Of a DNA stretch of 64,000 nucleotides, positions 1 to 8,675 are shown one piece after another (position 1 is the stretch's first letter; each line of letters starts with the position of its first letter). A program made the translations under genes and the position numbers. This DNA is from Ruminococcus sp. HUN007 (GTDB taxonomy: Bacteria > Bacillota > Clostridia > Oscillospirales > Ruminococcaceae), in the NCBI RefSeq assembly GCF_000712055.1, contig NZ_JOOA01000002.1, positions 1,426,001 to 1,490,000 of the forward strand, read 5' to 3'. The notes beneath the pieces are model-generated. The model saw only the letters and a program-made list of their open reading frames with translations, was not told the DNA's origin and did not search any database.

Positions 1-31
1 TAAATTCATACTTCACCTCATACAAAAATAA

Positions 32-62
32 GCTCCTCCTGTCAGTAACGACAAGAGGAGCA
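32..62 (-). terminator. Rho-independent terminator of the helicase remnant
   Basis: An inverted repeat, GCTCCTC pairing with GAGGAGC and continuing into the loop as TGTC/GACA, lies just past the stop codon of the minus-strand remnant. Read on the minus strand it is followed by TTATTTTTG. Confidence 0.6.
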
Positions 63-66
63 TTTC

Positions 67-1293
67 TTAACTTATCTCATTGGTTTTGCTTTTTACTGTG
101 CTGAGTTCAGACTTCTTTGCCTGACATTCCTTGATATCCTTTATCCTGTCCAGTATCGAAGGCTTACGGTCACTGGCTTTATCATTGACCACCGCCTTTT
201 TCTCCGCAGCTATATCAGCATTTTCGACACCGTTTCCGTCAATATCGAGGATAGCGTTAAGCTCCGCCAGCCTTGCAAGCTTCTCCTGAAGTTCATCCTC
301 CTGAGGAAAAGGTTTGCCGAGTTCTGACTTTGCTGTTTCAAGCTGCTCATTCAGCGTAGCAAGCTGTTCCCTGCTGTTTTCAAGACGCTTTTCAATGCTG
401 TCAAGAGCATTGTCGATACGAAGGATATTGCCGGTTTCGGAAGTGCCGAGGGTGACGGTATAGGTCATTTCACGCTGGAGATCAAGGTGGAATTCCTGCG
501 TAAAGCTGTCGTATCTGAGCGACATATCGAATCCTTTATATGAACCGATATCAATGCTTTCCTTTGCCTTGACACTTTTGCAGGCGAGCAGAAGAGCTTT
601 GCCGGCATCTTCCTTGTCGGTATACGTCATGTTCATGACTGTCATCGGGGATATGCCTTCTGATACCACAGGCTGTGCTTTCATATGGGCAAGATCGTGT
701 TCAAGGCCTGTGATACGCTGTTCTGTCTTTGCTATCCTTTCCGGGAAATGCTTTCGCACACTGTCTTCAAGGTTGTACTGCTGTGATGTGTGGTTCGCCT
801 TGGATACTTTCAGTTTTGTCACCGCCACATCAAGATCCATCTTTTCCTTTATAAGCGGATTACCGGCACAGAGAGCCTTTACTTCCGCATAGGAAAGAGT
901 TGCTTCATCAACGTCCTCACATGAACGGACAGGCGATTTGCTTGACATTATCTGCGAAATGAAACGCTGCTTGTTTTCGATTGTCTGATACAGGTAAGCA
1001 TCAAATGTTGATTCAGTCATATATCTGAACACCTCAACCTTGCTGTTTTCATTGCCCTGACGTATGATTCTTCCTTCGCGCTGGGCAAGATCACTTGGTC
1101 TCCAGGGGCAATCCAGATGATGCAATGCGATAAGCTTGTCCTGAATGTTTGTACCGGCACCGCATTTCGCAGTTGAGCCGATAAGCACTCTGACCTGTCC
1201 CTTGCGTATTTTCGAGAAAAGTTCCTTCTTCTTTGTTTCACTGTCGGCTTCGTGAATGAAAACGACCTCTTCCTTCGGAACGCCGTTTGCCAC
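67..1293 (-). pseudogene. C-terminal fragment of a large conjugative-element SNF2-type helicase
   Basis: This open frame encodes only the second helicase lobe and coiled-coil tail of a protein that is normally several times longer in Firmicutes conjugative elements. The lobe is recognisable from IGSTAKCGAGTNIQ, the PWRPSDLAQREGRIIRQG motif VI (arginine finger) and the following RYMTESTFDAYLYQ. About 200 residues of helical, charged sequence follow. No ribosome binding site precedes the apparent GTG start, and the frame stays open upstream (NLYDDIRSKL) up to a junction with an N-terminal fragment of the same kind of protein. The RecA-like first lobe and the methyltransferase region are missing, so it cannot work as a helicase. 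Confidence 0.75.
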
Positions 1294-1309
1294 AAGCTTG
1301 CTTCTGATG

Positions 1310-1858
1310 TCATCGTAAAGATTGAAGGAACCGTATGCTCATATCATCAAGTCCGGCAAGAAAAGTATTATCCTTCTCTTCAAGCAGGCCGGAGAGATAT
1401 TCCTCCGAATGAAGCCTTACCAGTTCATCAGTCTTCACTCTGACAGCTTCACCAATATAATCCGCAGCTGGTGAAAGCCTCTTTATAACTGCATCTTCAT
1501 TCTCATGCGTTACCTTCCAGAAAAAAGGCGTCCTCGAACGTTCATCCTTCGCCGCGGTATCAGCAAAATCAAATACATATCTGAGCTTTGCTCTGCCGTT
1601 TTCCTCTTTGATAAGAGCGATACCCTTACTGCCACGCTTGATATACCTGTTCGTAATATCTTCACGTCCCCAGGTATCATACTCCGCACATGCTATGGCA
1701 TCAGGACGCTGTGCATGAATAAGGATCTGGTCTTTGAAACTGTACTTGTACAGTCTTGAAGCTGTTTCAAGGAAAGAAACATAATCCTCCGGGTTCTTCC
1801 AGAGTAAAGAAATACGTTCTTCCATAAGCTCCTGTACGTTTTGAAGTTTTCCAGGCAT
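1310..1858 (-). pseudogene. N-terminal ArdC-like fragment of the same conjugative-element protein
   Basis: The start used here is the ATG of MPGKLQNVQ, preceded by AAAGGAGAAG at good spacing. The sequence matches the ArdC/DUF1738-like N-terminal domain of large conjugative-element helicase/methylase proteins: YSFKDQILIHAQRPDA, a tryptophan-containing CAEYDTWGRE segment, RGSKGIALI and LRYVFDFADT. The frame ends abruptly at the join with the helicase C-terminus (67-1293). Together the two pieces are one gene that has lost its central part. It is probably the last trace of an integrated element whose other genes are not in this window. Confidence 0.7.
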
Positions 1859-2026
1859 TTTTCTTCTCCTTTCACATAGTATCACATTAAAGCGCTAAAG
1901 TCAATAGCTTTCTGATATTTTTATTTCATTTAATATGAACTCCTCGTGCAATGGCAATAAGAAGTTTTAATGAAATATTGCAATGACATATGGCAAGCTT
2001 CATTTATAAAAATAAGGGAGTATCTC

Positions 2027-2055
2027 TTGAAAAAGAAGCTCCTGTATGGTATAAT
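2027..2055 (+). promoter_or_regulatory. SigA-type promoter of the YhcG-family gene
   Basis: TTGAAA at 2027-2032 and TATAAT at 2050-2055 are separated by 17 bases, and TGG before the -10 gives an extended -10. The rest of 1859-2171 is AT-rich and shows no gene. Confidence 0.7.
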
Positions 2056-2171
2056 ATGTATATTATTCAAACGGAGCTATATCATAAACATGAGTGACAT
2101 TATTAATTATTAGTCGTATCATCATAAATGCCGAAATCACTTCATTTCTGGAATATTAGGAGTAAATTTGG

Positions 2172-3218
2172 ATGAGTAAAAAAATAACAGTACATGAAAA
2201 TCTCGAAGAAAATTATGCTAATAAGCTATATATTGATATTTCAAATGTACTTAATGAAAAGCGAAAACAAGCATATATAGCTGTTAGCCAGTCAATGCTG
2301 CAGGCCTACTGGCAAATCGGTAAGATCATAATAGAAGAAGAACAGAACGGTGAATTACGCTCAGAATACGGAAAAAATGTGCTTCAAAAACTTTCTGACA
2401 AGCTAACTGCAGAGTTTGGAAAAGGTTTTTCAGTAAGAACATTACAGCAGATGAAGAAGTTTTACACGTTATTTCCAATTGCGAACGCACTGCGTTCGCA
2501 ATTGACATGGACACACTATCGTTCTTTATTAAAAGTCAATAATGAAAGCGCCAGAAACTGGTATATTGAAGAGGCGATTAAAGGACAATGGTCAAGCAGA
2601 CAGCTTGAAAGACAGATAAACACTCTTTATTATGAACGGCTTCTTGGTAGTCAGAGCAAAGACGGCGTTATCGCAGAAGCAAATGCAAATATGTCAAAGC
2701 TTGCACCAGAGCAGTTTATAAAAGACCCGTATGTTCTTGAATTTTTGAATTTAAAAAATTATCCCGAATTGAGGGAAACAGAGCTTGAACAGGCCCTTAT
2801 TGACAATTTGCAGAATTTTCTGCTTGAACTCGGTAGAGGATTCTGCTTTGTTGCAAGGCAAAAACTGATGCGCTTCGACGATGATGATTTCTACCTTGAT
2901 CTCGTCTTTTATCATAGTATACTCAAATGTTATGTACTTATTGATTTGAAAATCGGGAAACTAACGCATCAGGATGTCGGGCAAATGGACAGCTATATCC
3001 GAATGTTCGATGCTTTGCAGAAAAATGAAGATGATAATCCTACTCTTGGTATTATACTATGTTCTGAGCCTAATGAAACGATAGCGAAATATTCTGTATT
3101 AAGTGACAACAAGCAGATATTCACATCAAAATATCTTTATAATCTGCCTACTGTCGAGGAATTACAGGATTATATTCAGTCTCAAAGACGTTTAATTGAA
3201 GAAAGAGACTGCGAATAA
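2172..3218 (+). CDS. YhcG-family PD-(D/E)XK nuclease (DUF1016)
   Basis: This 348-residue protein has the two-domain layout of the YhcG/DUF1016 family. Residues 15-170 form the helical N-terminal domain, with YWQIGKIIIEEE, GKGFSVRTLQQMKKFY and TWTHYRSLLKV. Residues 190-340 form a PD-(D/E)XK nuclease-like fold with FYLDLVFYH (Asp), LIDLKIG (the D/E-x-K element) and the GQMDSYIRMFD helix. The start is fixed by TTAGGAG nine bases upstream. Family members lie near restriction, toxin-antitoxin and mobile genes, as here, and some associate with type I restriction systems. No such partner is in the window, so its substrate is unknown. The gene carries a 29-base palindrome in its reading frame (2476-2504). 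Confidence 0.85.
   Translation: MSKKITVHENLEENYANKLYIDISNVLNEKRKQAYIAVSQSMLQAYWQIGKIIIEEEQNGELRSEYGKNVLQKLSDKLTAEFGKGFSVRTLQQMKKFYTLFPIANALRSQLTWTHYRSLLKVNNESARNWYIEEAIKGQWSSRQLERQINTLYYERLLGSQSKDGVIAEANANMSKLAPEQFIKDPYVLEFLNLKNYPELRETELEQALIDNLQNFLLELGRGFCFVARQKLMRFDDDDFYLDLVFYHSILKCYVLIDLKIGKLTHQDVGQMDSYIRMFDALQKNEDDNPTLGIILCSEPNETIAKYSVLSDNKQIFTSKYLYNLPTVEELQDYIQSQRRLIEERDCE
2476..2504. repeat. Perfect 14-bp-stem palindrome inside the YhcG-family gene
   Basis: CAATTGCGAACGCA, a single C, then the exact reverse complement. It lies in frame and encodes the residues around NALRSQL, just before the conserved TWTHYR motif. Confidence 0.9.
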
Positions 3219-3259
3219 TAACTTCACATATGTATCCGCCCTGAAACAGGGCGTGAGGA

Positions 3260-3445
3260 TTATTCCTCAAAGGTTGGATCAAAACTGATCTCGTTATAAG
3301 CCTCTTCGGTCATGCTTTCGAGCTTGCTGAGGAGGCTTTCTCCTATCTTGATCATGTCGTAGTTACCGATATACGGGATGATCCTGCGAACATTTCTTAT
3401 GCTGTCCTCCCGGCAGTCGCCTTTGAAGATGCAGAGAAAGTTCAT
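3260..3445 (-). CDS. Small protein of unknown function, possibly a C-terminal fragment
   Basis: A 61-residue open frame from ATG, with no clear ribosome binding site in front of it. It is charged, starts MNFLCIFKGDC and ends DPTFEE. I do not recognise a family. It lies in a region of gene fragments, between the YhcG-type nuclease and a truncated HipA-like gene, so it may be the end of a decayed gene. Coding status is uncertain. Confidence 0.3.
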   Translation of the reverse strand: MNFLCIFKGDCREDSIRNVRRIIPYIGNYDMIKIGESLLSKLESMTEEAYNEISFDPTFEE

Positions 3446-3501
3446 TTCTTGTCAATGCTGAGATCTTAGTTGACGGCAAGCCGCTCAAAACTTATATATG
3501 C

Positions 3502-4029
3502 ATGTCTGAAAACTTCAGAAACAAAAACGAATCAAAGATAGCGCTGGATGCATTCTACGATATGGAAAAAGCTAAAAACGAAAGTCCGCTTGAATTCTGC
3601 ATACGAAACGGATGGGAGAAATACATTTACGAAATGCTTGTCTTTGACTTTCTTATACTCAATCGTGACAGACACGGAGCGAATATTGAAGTTTTGCGTG
3701 ATACGAAAAGAAAAACAATACGGCTTGCTCCTTTGTTCGATCACGGACTTTCACTGCTTTCGCTTTGCCGTGATGAAAAAATGTACTCTGAATATGATGT
3801 TATGGCCGACAGACCGGTTCAGTGTTTTGTGGGTTCTCATTCGGCACTTGAAAATCTTAAACTTATCCCGAAAAACGCTTTCCCCGCCCTGACACCTCTA
3901 AAAGAATCTGACAAAGATAAAATCATGGACGGACTGGATGAAATAATACCGAAACAATTATCAGAAAAAATATGGGAAATGATATGGAACAGGTGGTGCT
4001 ATTATGAAAATATACGCAATAAGAAATGA
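3502..4029 (+). pseudogene. HipA-like kinase fragment, N-terminus missing
   Basis: The 175 residues contain the C-terminal signature of HipA-type Ser/Thr kinases: FLILNRDRHGANIEVL, which holds the catalytic Asp and Asn, and LAPLFDHGLSLL, which supplies the metal-binding Asp. HipA proteins are normally about twice this length or more, with the P-loop and N-subdomain before this part. The frame is open for about 75 bases upstream of the ATG (AEILVDGKPL) without a start codon or ribosome binding site, so the visible start is probably internal. The ATG of the downstream HTH gene lies inside its last codons (26-base overlap), which suggests an old toxin-antitoxin-like pair. It could also be a short HipA-like variant. 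Confidence 0.6.
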
Positions 4030-4825
4030 TAACTACTCCGAAGTGGCATCATATCTTATCTATTCAAAAGCAGAAAAACAATTTGCTATCGAGATAACCC
4101 AGGATGCTGATGAATGGAAAACACCTCTTCTTATCGCTTCTTTTCTAAAAAGAAATATAACTACGATCGATCCGTTTCACAGCAAAGAGTGGGTAAAGCA
4201 GCGTATTGTCCCGACTGACAGACAGAATTTAGGTCAGATACTTCGCGACAACGGTTTAAAAACATATGATGAATATGAACTTTTAATACTTGGAAACGGC
4301 CGCTGTGCTCAGGATGATCACTATATTGACGAAATAGACTTCGGCGAACTTCCGGCTGATATACAGGAGCGAATGAATAAACGCATCAAAGGTGCGGTAC
4401 CCCTCGGCAACGGCCAGTACCTTGTATGTTTTCTCGACGGATGCATTAAAAAATGCAATATATCCGAATTTTCCAGAGATAACGAACGTCTTGAAGGTGT
4501 GTTTCGGCTGTACCCTTCCGAAATGGATAACGCCAGACCTCTTACAGACGGATACGGCTTCGGCTGGGGTGATGATATGTGCATTCTGTATCCGTCACTT
4601 TACAGTAAAGGGACAGATCTGCCAATAAATTATTCCGAGCTGACATCAGCTATTAAGAACAGCCTCGTAAGTTCTGCCGAGGCCGGATATATACTCGATT
4701 GTTCAAGGCAGTATATAAACGAACTGGTCAGAAAAGGCAGACTGAAACCGATAAAGTTTTCAGGCAAAAATCCTCTTTTCCTGAAGAGTGATGTTATAAA
4801 TATACGATACACTCAAAAATCATAA
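4004..4825 (+). CDS. HTH-domain protein paired with the HipA-like gene
   Basis: This 273-residue protein overlaps the 3' end of the HipA-like fragment, with AGGTGG before its ATG. The last 55 residues look like a DNA-binding helix-turn-helix of the excisionase/MerR type: SSAEAGYILDCSRQYINELV followed by RKGRLKPIKFSGK and a short wing. Residues 100-160 contain DFGELPADIQERMNKR and a GNGQYLVCFLDG stretch that resembles DUF2442-like folds. The N-terminal 90 residues are unfamiliar. Position and overlap suggest a regulator or antitoxin for the kinase-like partner. That role is inferred from context only. Confidence 0.6.
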   Translation: MKIYAIRNDNYSEVASYLIYSKAEKQFAIEITQDADEWKTPLLIASFLKRNITTIDPFHSKEWVKQRIVPTDRQNLGQILRDNGLKTYDEYELLILGNGRCAQDDHYIDEIDFGELPADIQERMNKRIKGAVPLGNGQYLVCFLDGCIKKCNISEFSRDNERLEGVFRLYPSEMDNARPLTDGYGFGWGDDMCILYPSLYSKGTDLPINYSELTSAIKNSLVSSAEAGYILDCSRQYINELVRKGRLKPIKFSGKNPLFLKSDVINIRYTQKS

Positions 4826-4834
4826 GTACTCACT

Positions 4835-4911
4835 AAATCTGCACGCAACGTGCAGATTTTTCTATTGTGCCGCAGGCACCACATTTTCATCGGTACGCCT
4901 TCGGCGTGCTA
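4835..4911 (+). repeat. Composite palindromic repeat, copy 1 (terminator-like)
   Basis: Three hairpins in a row: AAATCTGCACG/CGTGCAGATTT (4835-4859) followed by TTTTCT, then GTGCCGCAGGCAC (4867-4879), then ACGCCTTCGGCGT (4895-4907). The same arrangement recurs at 9859 and 11282, with parts at 6698 and 8661. The first hairpin plus T-run would terminate the upstream HTH gene. Confidence 0.8.
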
Positions 4912-4950
4912 TTATAATAAACATTCCTGTTCATTACTAATTCCTCAAAA

Positions 4951-5003
4951 AAAGAAAAAGATATCCGATTCATTCACTAATCGGATATCTCTTTTTATTT
5001 TTA
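4951..5003. terminator. Bidirectional terminator before the AAA/PD-(D/E)XK gene stop
   Basis: AAAAGATATCCGATT pairs with AATCGGATATCTCTTTT around an 8-base loop. It has an A-run on the left and a T-run on the right, so it works in either direction. Confidence 0.8.
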
Positions 5004-5032
5004 GAAGCAGACTTCAGCAGTCATTCAACTAA

Positions 5033-6592
5033 TTAATCAGCAACAAGCCATTCTTCAACGGTTCTGCTCTCACTTGAAATATTAACACCTATCTTATGAA
5101 GTTTACGGGTGTCATCAAGATAAGGAAGATCATATTGCTTTTCTTCTATCTGCTTAAGTGCCTCTTCAGCGCTTCCATCAAGCTTGAATTCAAAGATAAA
5201 AACATCATTGTCCGTTTCAATTATTACATCCGCTCTTCCTTTACTGTTCTGCTTTTCTATAAGAGTAGTGTAACAGCTTAACAGTTTGAAGATTATATAG
5301 AACGTATATGAAAAATGCGTTTCAAAATCCTTCGCTCTCTCATCCTTGTTAGCCTCATAAGGTATCGATGAAAGGAAAGACGTAAATGCATCACGCACTC
5401 CGTCAAGATTGCTTTCTCTTAACATATCATCTACTTTAAAGATCCAGTTGTCATTTTCAGCCGACTGCTTATTAAAATAACTATTTGCTATAAGACTTAA
5501 AAATCCTTTTCTGACTTCAGAATTAGGAAAATCAAGTTTATACACTCTGCGGCGCCTGTCATATTCTTTTATCGTCAGATATCCGCTCTGATAAAGCATT
5601 GCCAGCGGATCCTCGGCATCAGCTCTGTAATCTACAAAATACCGGGATTCATATGCCTGTCCGGTCAGTTTCTGCATATTGATATTACGACCTTCAAGAA
5701 GCTCTGCAAGATATGTCGGTGTTCCTGTTTTATACCAGTAATCATCGATAAACATTTTTTTAAATGCATTTATTATACTGAAGGGATTATAGACTTCAGT
5801 ACTAAGGTTGCTGCTGAAATGATATCCGTCATACTGTTTTTTCAGTTCCTTTTTCATTTCATCTTCAGTATATTCGTTTTTAGTCGCAAGTTCTTTTATA
5901 GGTTCAGAAAAATATGAATACAATTCCTCTTCCGTAATACCGCATATTGCATCATAGCGTGTGTCCATACTGATGTCATCCGGCTGGTTAAATCCTGAAA
6001 AAACCGACACCTGACTGAACTTTGTAACTCCAGTAAGAAAAACAAAACGAAGATAAGCATCTGCATCTTTGAATGTGCCGTAAAAGCCTTTTAAAGTATC
6101 TCTGTTTTCCTGTTCAAGATCTTTTCCGAGAACATCAAGCATAGGTTTGTCATATTCATCGATCAGGACTACTACTTTGCGTCCTGTCTTTTCCTCTGCC
6201 GTTTTTATCAAATTAAGGAATCGTCCGCTGAGTGTTTTATAGTTTTCATCTCTGCCGTACAGTTTTTCATAATCATAAAGCTGTTCCTCAATTATCTGAT
6301 TCAGTTCTCCGGCTTTTTTATAATTGCCTCTGGCAAAATCGAATCTGAGTACAGGATACTCTGTCCAGTCATTTTCAAGTTTATCTATCTTAAGACCTTT
6401 GAACAGATCTTTCTTTCCTGAAAAATATGCTTCCAGAGTACTTATAAGAAGTGATTTACCAAATCGACGTGGTCTTGACAAAAAACAAACATTCTGCTGT
6501 GCCAGTCTGTATACAAGGTCTGTCTTATCCACGTACACATATTGCTCTGTTATTAACTTTTCAAAGTTCTGAACACCTACAGGGTACTTCAT
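5033..6592 (-). CDS. AAA-ATPase-like / PD-(D/E)XK nuclease-like protein
   Basis: A 519-residue protein of the AAA-ATPase_like (PF09820) plus PDDEXK_9 (PF08011) architecture, common in gut Firmicutes and Bacteroidetes and usually of unknown function. The N-terminal domain has MKYPVGVQNFEKLI, the VDKTDLVYRL segment, Walker A in RPRRFGKSLLISTL and Walker B in VVVLIDEYDKPML. The C-terminal domain ends with GRADVIIETDNDVFIFEFKL, which provides the D...ExK residues. GGAGG precedes the ATG. Length and motifs look intact. It stands alone with its own promoter and terminator, and such genes often occur in many copies per genome in mobile-rich regions. Activity is not established. Confidence 0.85.
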   Translation of the reverse strand: MKYPVGVQNFEKLITEQYVYVDKTDLVYRLAQQNVCFLSRPRRFGKSLLISTLEAYFSGKKDLFKGLKIDKLENDWTEYPVLRFDFARGNYKKAGELNQIIEEQLYDYEKLYGRDENYKTLSGRFLNLIKTAEEKTGRKVVVLIDEYDKPMLDVLGKDLEQENRDTLKGFYGTFKDADAYLRFVFLTGVTKFSQVSVFSGFNQPDDISMDTRYDAICGITEEELYSYFSEPIKELATKNEYTEDEMKKELKKQYDGYHFSSNLSTEVYNPFSIINAFKKMFIDDYWYKTGTPTYLAELLEGRNINMQKLTGQAYESRYFVDYRADAEDPLAMLYQSGYLTIKEYDRRRRVYKLDFPNSEVRKGFLSLIANSYFNKQSAENDNWIFKVDDMLRESNLDGVRDAFTSFLSSIPYEANKDERAKDFETHFSYTFYIIFKLLSCYTTLIEKQNSKGRADVIIETDNDVFIFEFKLDGSAEEALKQIEEKQYDLPYLDDTRKLHKIGVNISSESRTVEEWLVAD

Positions 6593-6629
6593 TCTGATTT
6601 TCCTCCGTTTCGCATCTGTTTGTTACTTT

Positions 6630-6658
6630 AGTATATCATAATTTCTGCGTTTATTCAA
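6630..6658 (-). promoter_or_regulatory. Promoter of the AAA/PD-(D/E)XK gene
   Basis: On the minus strand TTGAAT (6658-6653) and TATACT (6635-6630) are 17 bases apart, about 40 bases upstream of the start codon. Confidence 0.6.
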
Positions 6659-6853
6659 CCTGAGTCAGCAATGATGAGAATGGAGATTATTTTGATTGTG
6701 CCGCAGGCACCACATTTACACTTTACATACGCTAAACATTTTCGAGCTGTGCGGTTGAATTTTTTTTGATTCATCAGTAGCATCTACCAAGTGTCACGGA
6801 AATATGGTATGATATAAATATCATAATTTCAAAAGATAAGGTAGGAATCAACC

Positions 6854-7114
6854 ATGAGTGAATCATCTTCAAATAAAAGTAAAGTAGAATTTATCGCACG
6901 TATAGTTAATCCTGACGGTCAGGTTATCGAAAAAACAGTTACATCATACAACGAGCTGCCGTCACTTGAGGATTTTGACCTTGAAACCAAAGCCGGATTT
7001 CTCAAGGATTTTGATAAACTTGAAAAAGCGCTCCTTTCAGCGCGAAATGAAATCGGCGAAGCTATAGCAGAAGAATATCTTGATAAAGCCTATAAAAAAA
7101 ATCGCCAAAAATAA
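6854..7114 (+). CDS. Transposase, N-terminal frame
   Basis: This 86-residue acidic frame is the first part of the transposase of the surrounding insertion sequence, ending in AEEYLDKAYKKN. It overlaps the main frame (7080-8357) by 35 bases. At a run of eight A residues (7094-7101) the required continuation is the +1 frame. Removing one A would fuse the frames as AYKKIAKNKL. It may be an inactivating insertion, or a product made by transcriptional slippage on the A-run, which is documented for some insertion sequences. Confidence 0.7.
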   Translation: MSESSSNKSKVEFIARIVNPDGQVIEKTVTSYNELPSLEDFDLETKAGFLKDFDKLEKALLSARNEIGEAIAEEYLDKAYKKNRQK

Positions 7115-8357
7115 GTTAACTAAGGTTGATACTGAATTAGGTCAAGTTTCAGCACAAATAATAAATTCCGTTTTGTTTCCGTTGCAGCCAAAGGAACGAA
7201 TACAATCCATTGGCTGGACGATAATAGAAACTAAAATGTGCACTCAGCTCAGTTATCGCAGAGCAGCAGAAATGCTAAATCTCGTATATCATAAAAGTGA
7301 AAATGAAACTGTAAAACTTCGTACATTATCAGATAACGCAATTCGTATTGGCAAAGAAATCACAAACGAAGTAATGCGAAAATCAGAATCAGTTCTGAAA
7401 ATGTATGGTTTTAATGCCGAAACGGGGTTAGTCGAAAAAGGTGTTACCCTTTCTGAAAGCGTTACTCAGGTATACAACTCAAATGAAGATGCAGAAAATC
7501 GACTTGGCGAAATACAAAATACTATAAATGCAATCAATGATATCAGGGATGAAAAAATACCGTTCAAAAGTGAAGAGATTTACCTGGAATCAAAAGATAA
7601 CTGTGTCTATATATCTGTTGATGATGTAGGAGTGAAACATCAGAAAGATGTACGCAAGTCGGATGTAAACTATGAAAAAGACGGCAAATACGTCGAAAAT
7701 ACAGTAGCTCATATCCAAACCGGTGATGAAACATATATACTCACAGCCGTAGGAATGCGTAATCTTTTCAAGATCCTTTTAGCGTTTCTGCTAACACATG
7801 ATTTTCTTAGCAAAGAAATCATATTTTTCACAGACGGTGCTAAAAACATAAAAAGCAACATAAATGAAATGTTTGCGTTTCATAGTTATAGCATCGTTCT
7901 CGATTGGTTCCATTTGAAGAAACGGTGTCAGGAATACCTTAGCATGTCGATAAAAGGAAAGGATAAAAGAAATTCCTGCCTTGAAAAAACGCTTCGCTAT
8001 TTATGGGTTGGAGATGTTACATCTGCAATTTCATATCTCTCAAATATTCCTGAGGGCGATGTTAAAAAACAAAAATGGCTGGATGAACTCATTGCTTATC
8101 TTGAAAGAAAAAGAGAATGTATTGTATGCTATGCAGTGAGAGATAAACTTGATTTCAGAAATTCAAGCAATCCAGTAGAAAAAGCAAATGATATTATTGT
8201 CGCCAAGCGTCAGAAGCATAACGGAATGGCTTGGACTCCAAAAGGTAGTTCTTCGCTTGCTGCGATAGAATTTTTATATCATAACGATCAGGCATATGAA
8301 TGGTTTTTTAATCATTCTATTCCTATGTTAACTCCAAATTTAATAGCGTGCGCTTGA
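7080..8357 (+). CDS. DDE-type transposase, main frame
   Basis: The main transposase frame (425 residues from a TTG, but probably translated only as a fusion with the upstream frame) contains LSYRRAAEMLN, the first catalytic Asp in VYISVDDVGVKHQKD, the second in IIFFTDGAKNIK, the LDWFHLKKRCQEY helix and a C-terminal NPVEKANDIIVAKRQK segment likely to hold the catalytic Glu. This layout resembles ISKra4/ISLre2-type DDE transposases, and the family is not certain. The complete inverted repeats around it indicate a recent insertion. Whether it is active depends on how the A8 frame junction is read. Confidence 0.8.
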   Translation: MIKPIKKIAKNKLTKVDTELGQVSAQIINSVLFPLQPKERIQSIGWTIIETKMCTQLSYRRAAEMLNLVYHKSENETVKLRTLSDNAIRIGKEITNEVMRKSESVLKMYGFNAETGLVEKGVTLSESVTQVYNSNEDAENRLGEIQNTINAINDIRDEKIPFKSEEIYLESKDNCVYISVDDVGVKHQKDVRKSDVNYEKDGKYVENTVAHIQTGDETYILTAVGMRNLFKILLAFLLTHDFLSKEIIFFTDGAKNIKSNINEMFAFHSYSIVLDWFHLKKRCQEYLSMSIKGKDKRNSCLEKTLRYLWVGDVTSAISYLSNIPEGDVKKQKWLDELIAYLERKRECIVCYAVRDKLDFRNSSNPVEKANDIIVAKRQKHNGMAWTPKGSSSLAAIEFLYHNDQAYEWFFNHSIPMLTPNLIACA

Positions 8358-8442
8358 CAGAATAGCTATGTCTTTTGACACTGGAATATTATACCTCAGC
8401 CAATTCAACCGCACAGCTCGAACATTTTTCGAACCTTAACTA

Positions 8443-8651
8443 TCAAAGATCTGCATACTCTCCAACCTTATTTCTGATTCGTCTTATAATCTTATTTAAG
8501 CAATCAGAAAAAGTATTGAAATGCTTTTCTCTGCCCTCAAACAATGAGACATATTCCCGATTTTTCTTTGTATAGCATAACATCTCACCGTCTCCGATAA
8601 TTTCTCCAAGAATAATATAATCTTCAGTGAAAAGCTTTTCTTTTTCCTCCT
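8443..8651 (-). pseudogene. C-terminal fragment of a SMI1/KNR4 (SUKH) protein
   Basis: Reading the minus strand gives about 70 residues, EKLFTEDYIILGEIIGDGEM, CYTKKNREYVSLF, FNTFSDCLNKIIRRI, then stop. The ILGE, glycine/aspartate turn and C-terminal helix are typical of the end of SUKH-fold immunity proteins. There is no start codon. The frame runs into the palindromic GCCTTCGGCGTGC sequence at 8661, so the N-terminal half is gone. An intact SUKH gene follows directly upstream on the same strand. Confidence 0.6.
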
Positions 8652-8675
8652 CAAAAATATGCCTTCGGCGTGCTG

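Larger units (their letters stand above)
6742..8421 (+). mobile_element. Insertion sequence, 1680 bp, with 19-bp inverted repeats and 6-bp target duplication
   Basis: The left end TCGAGCTGTGCGGTTGAAT (6742-6760) is the exact inverse of the right end at 8403-8421. ACATTT directly precedes the left end (6736-6741) and directly follows the right end (8422-8427), which gives a 6-bp target duplication. The element carries one transposase region in two overlapping frames. Family is tentative (ISKra4/ISLre2-like). The flanks hold a piece of the composite palindromic repeat on the left and a SUKH gene fragment on the right. Confidence 0.9.
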
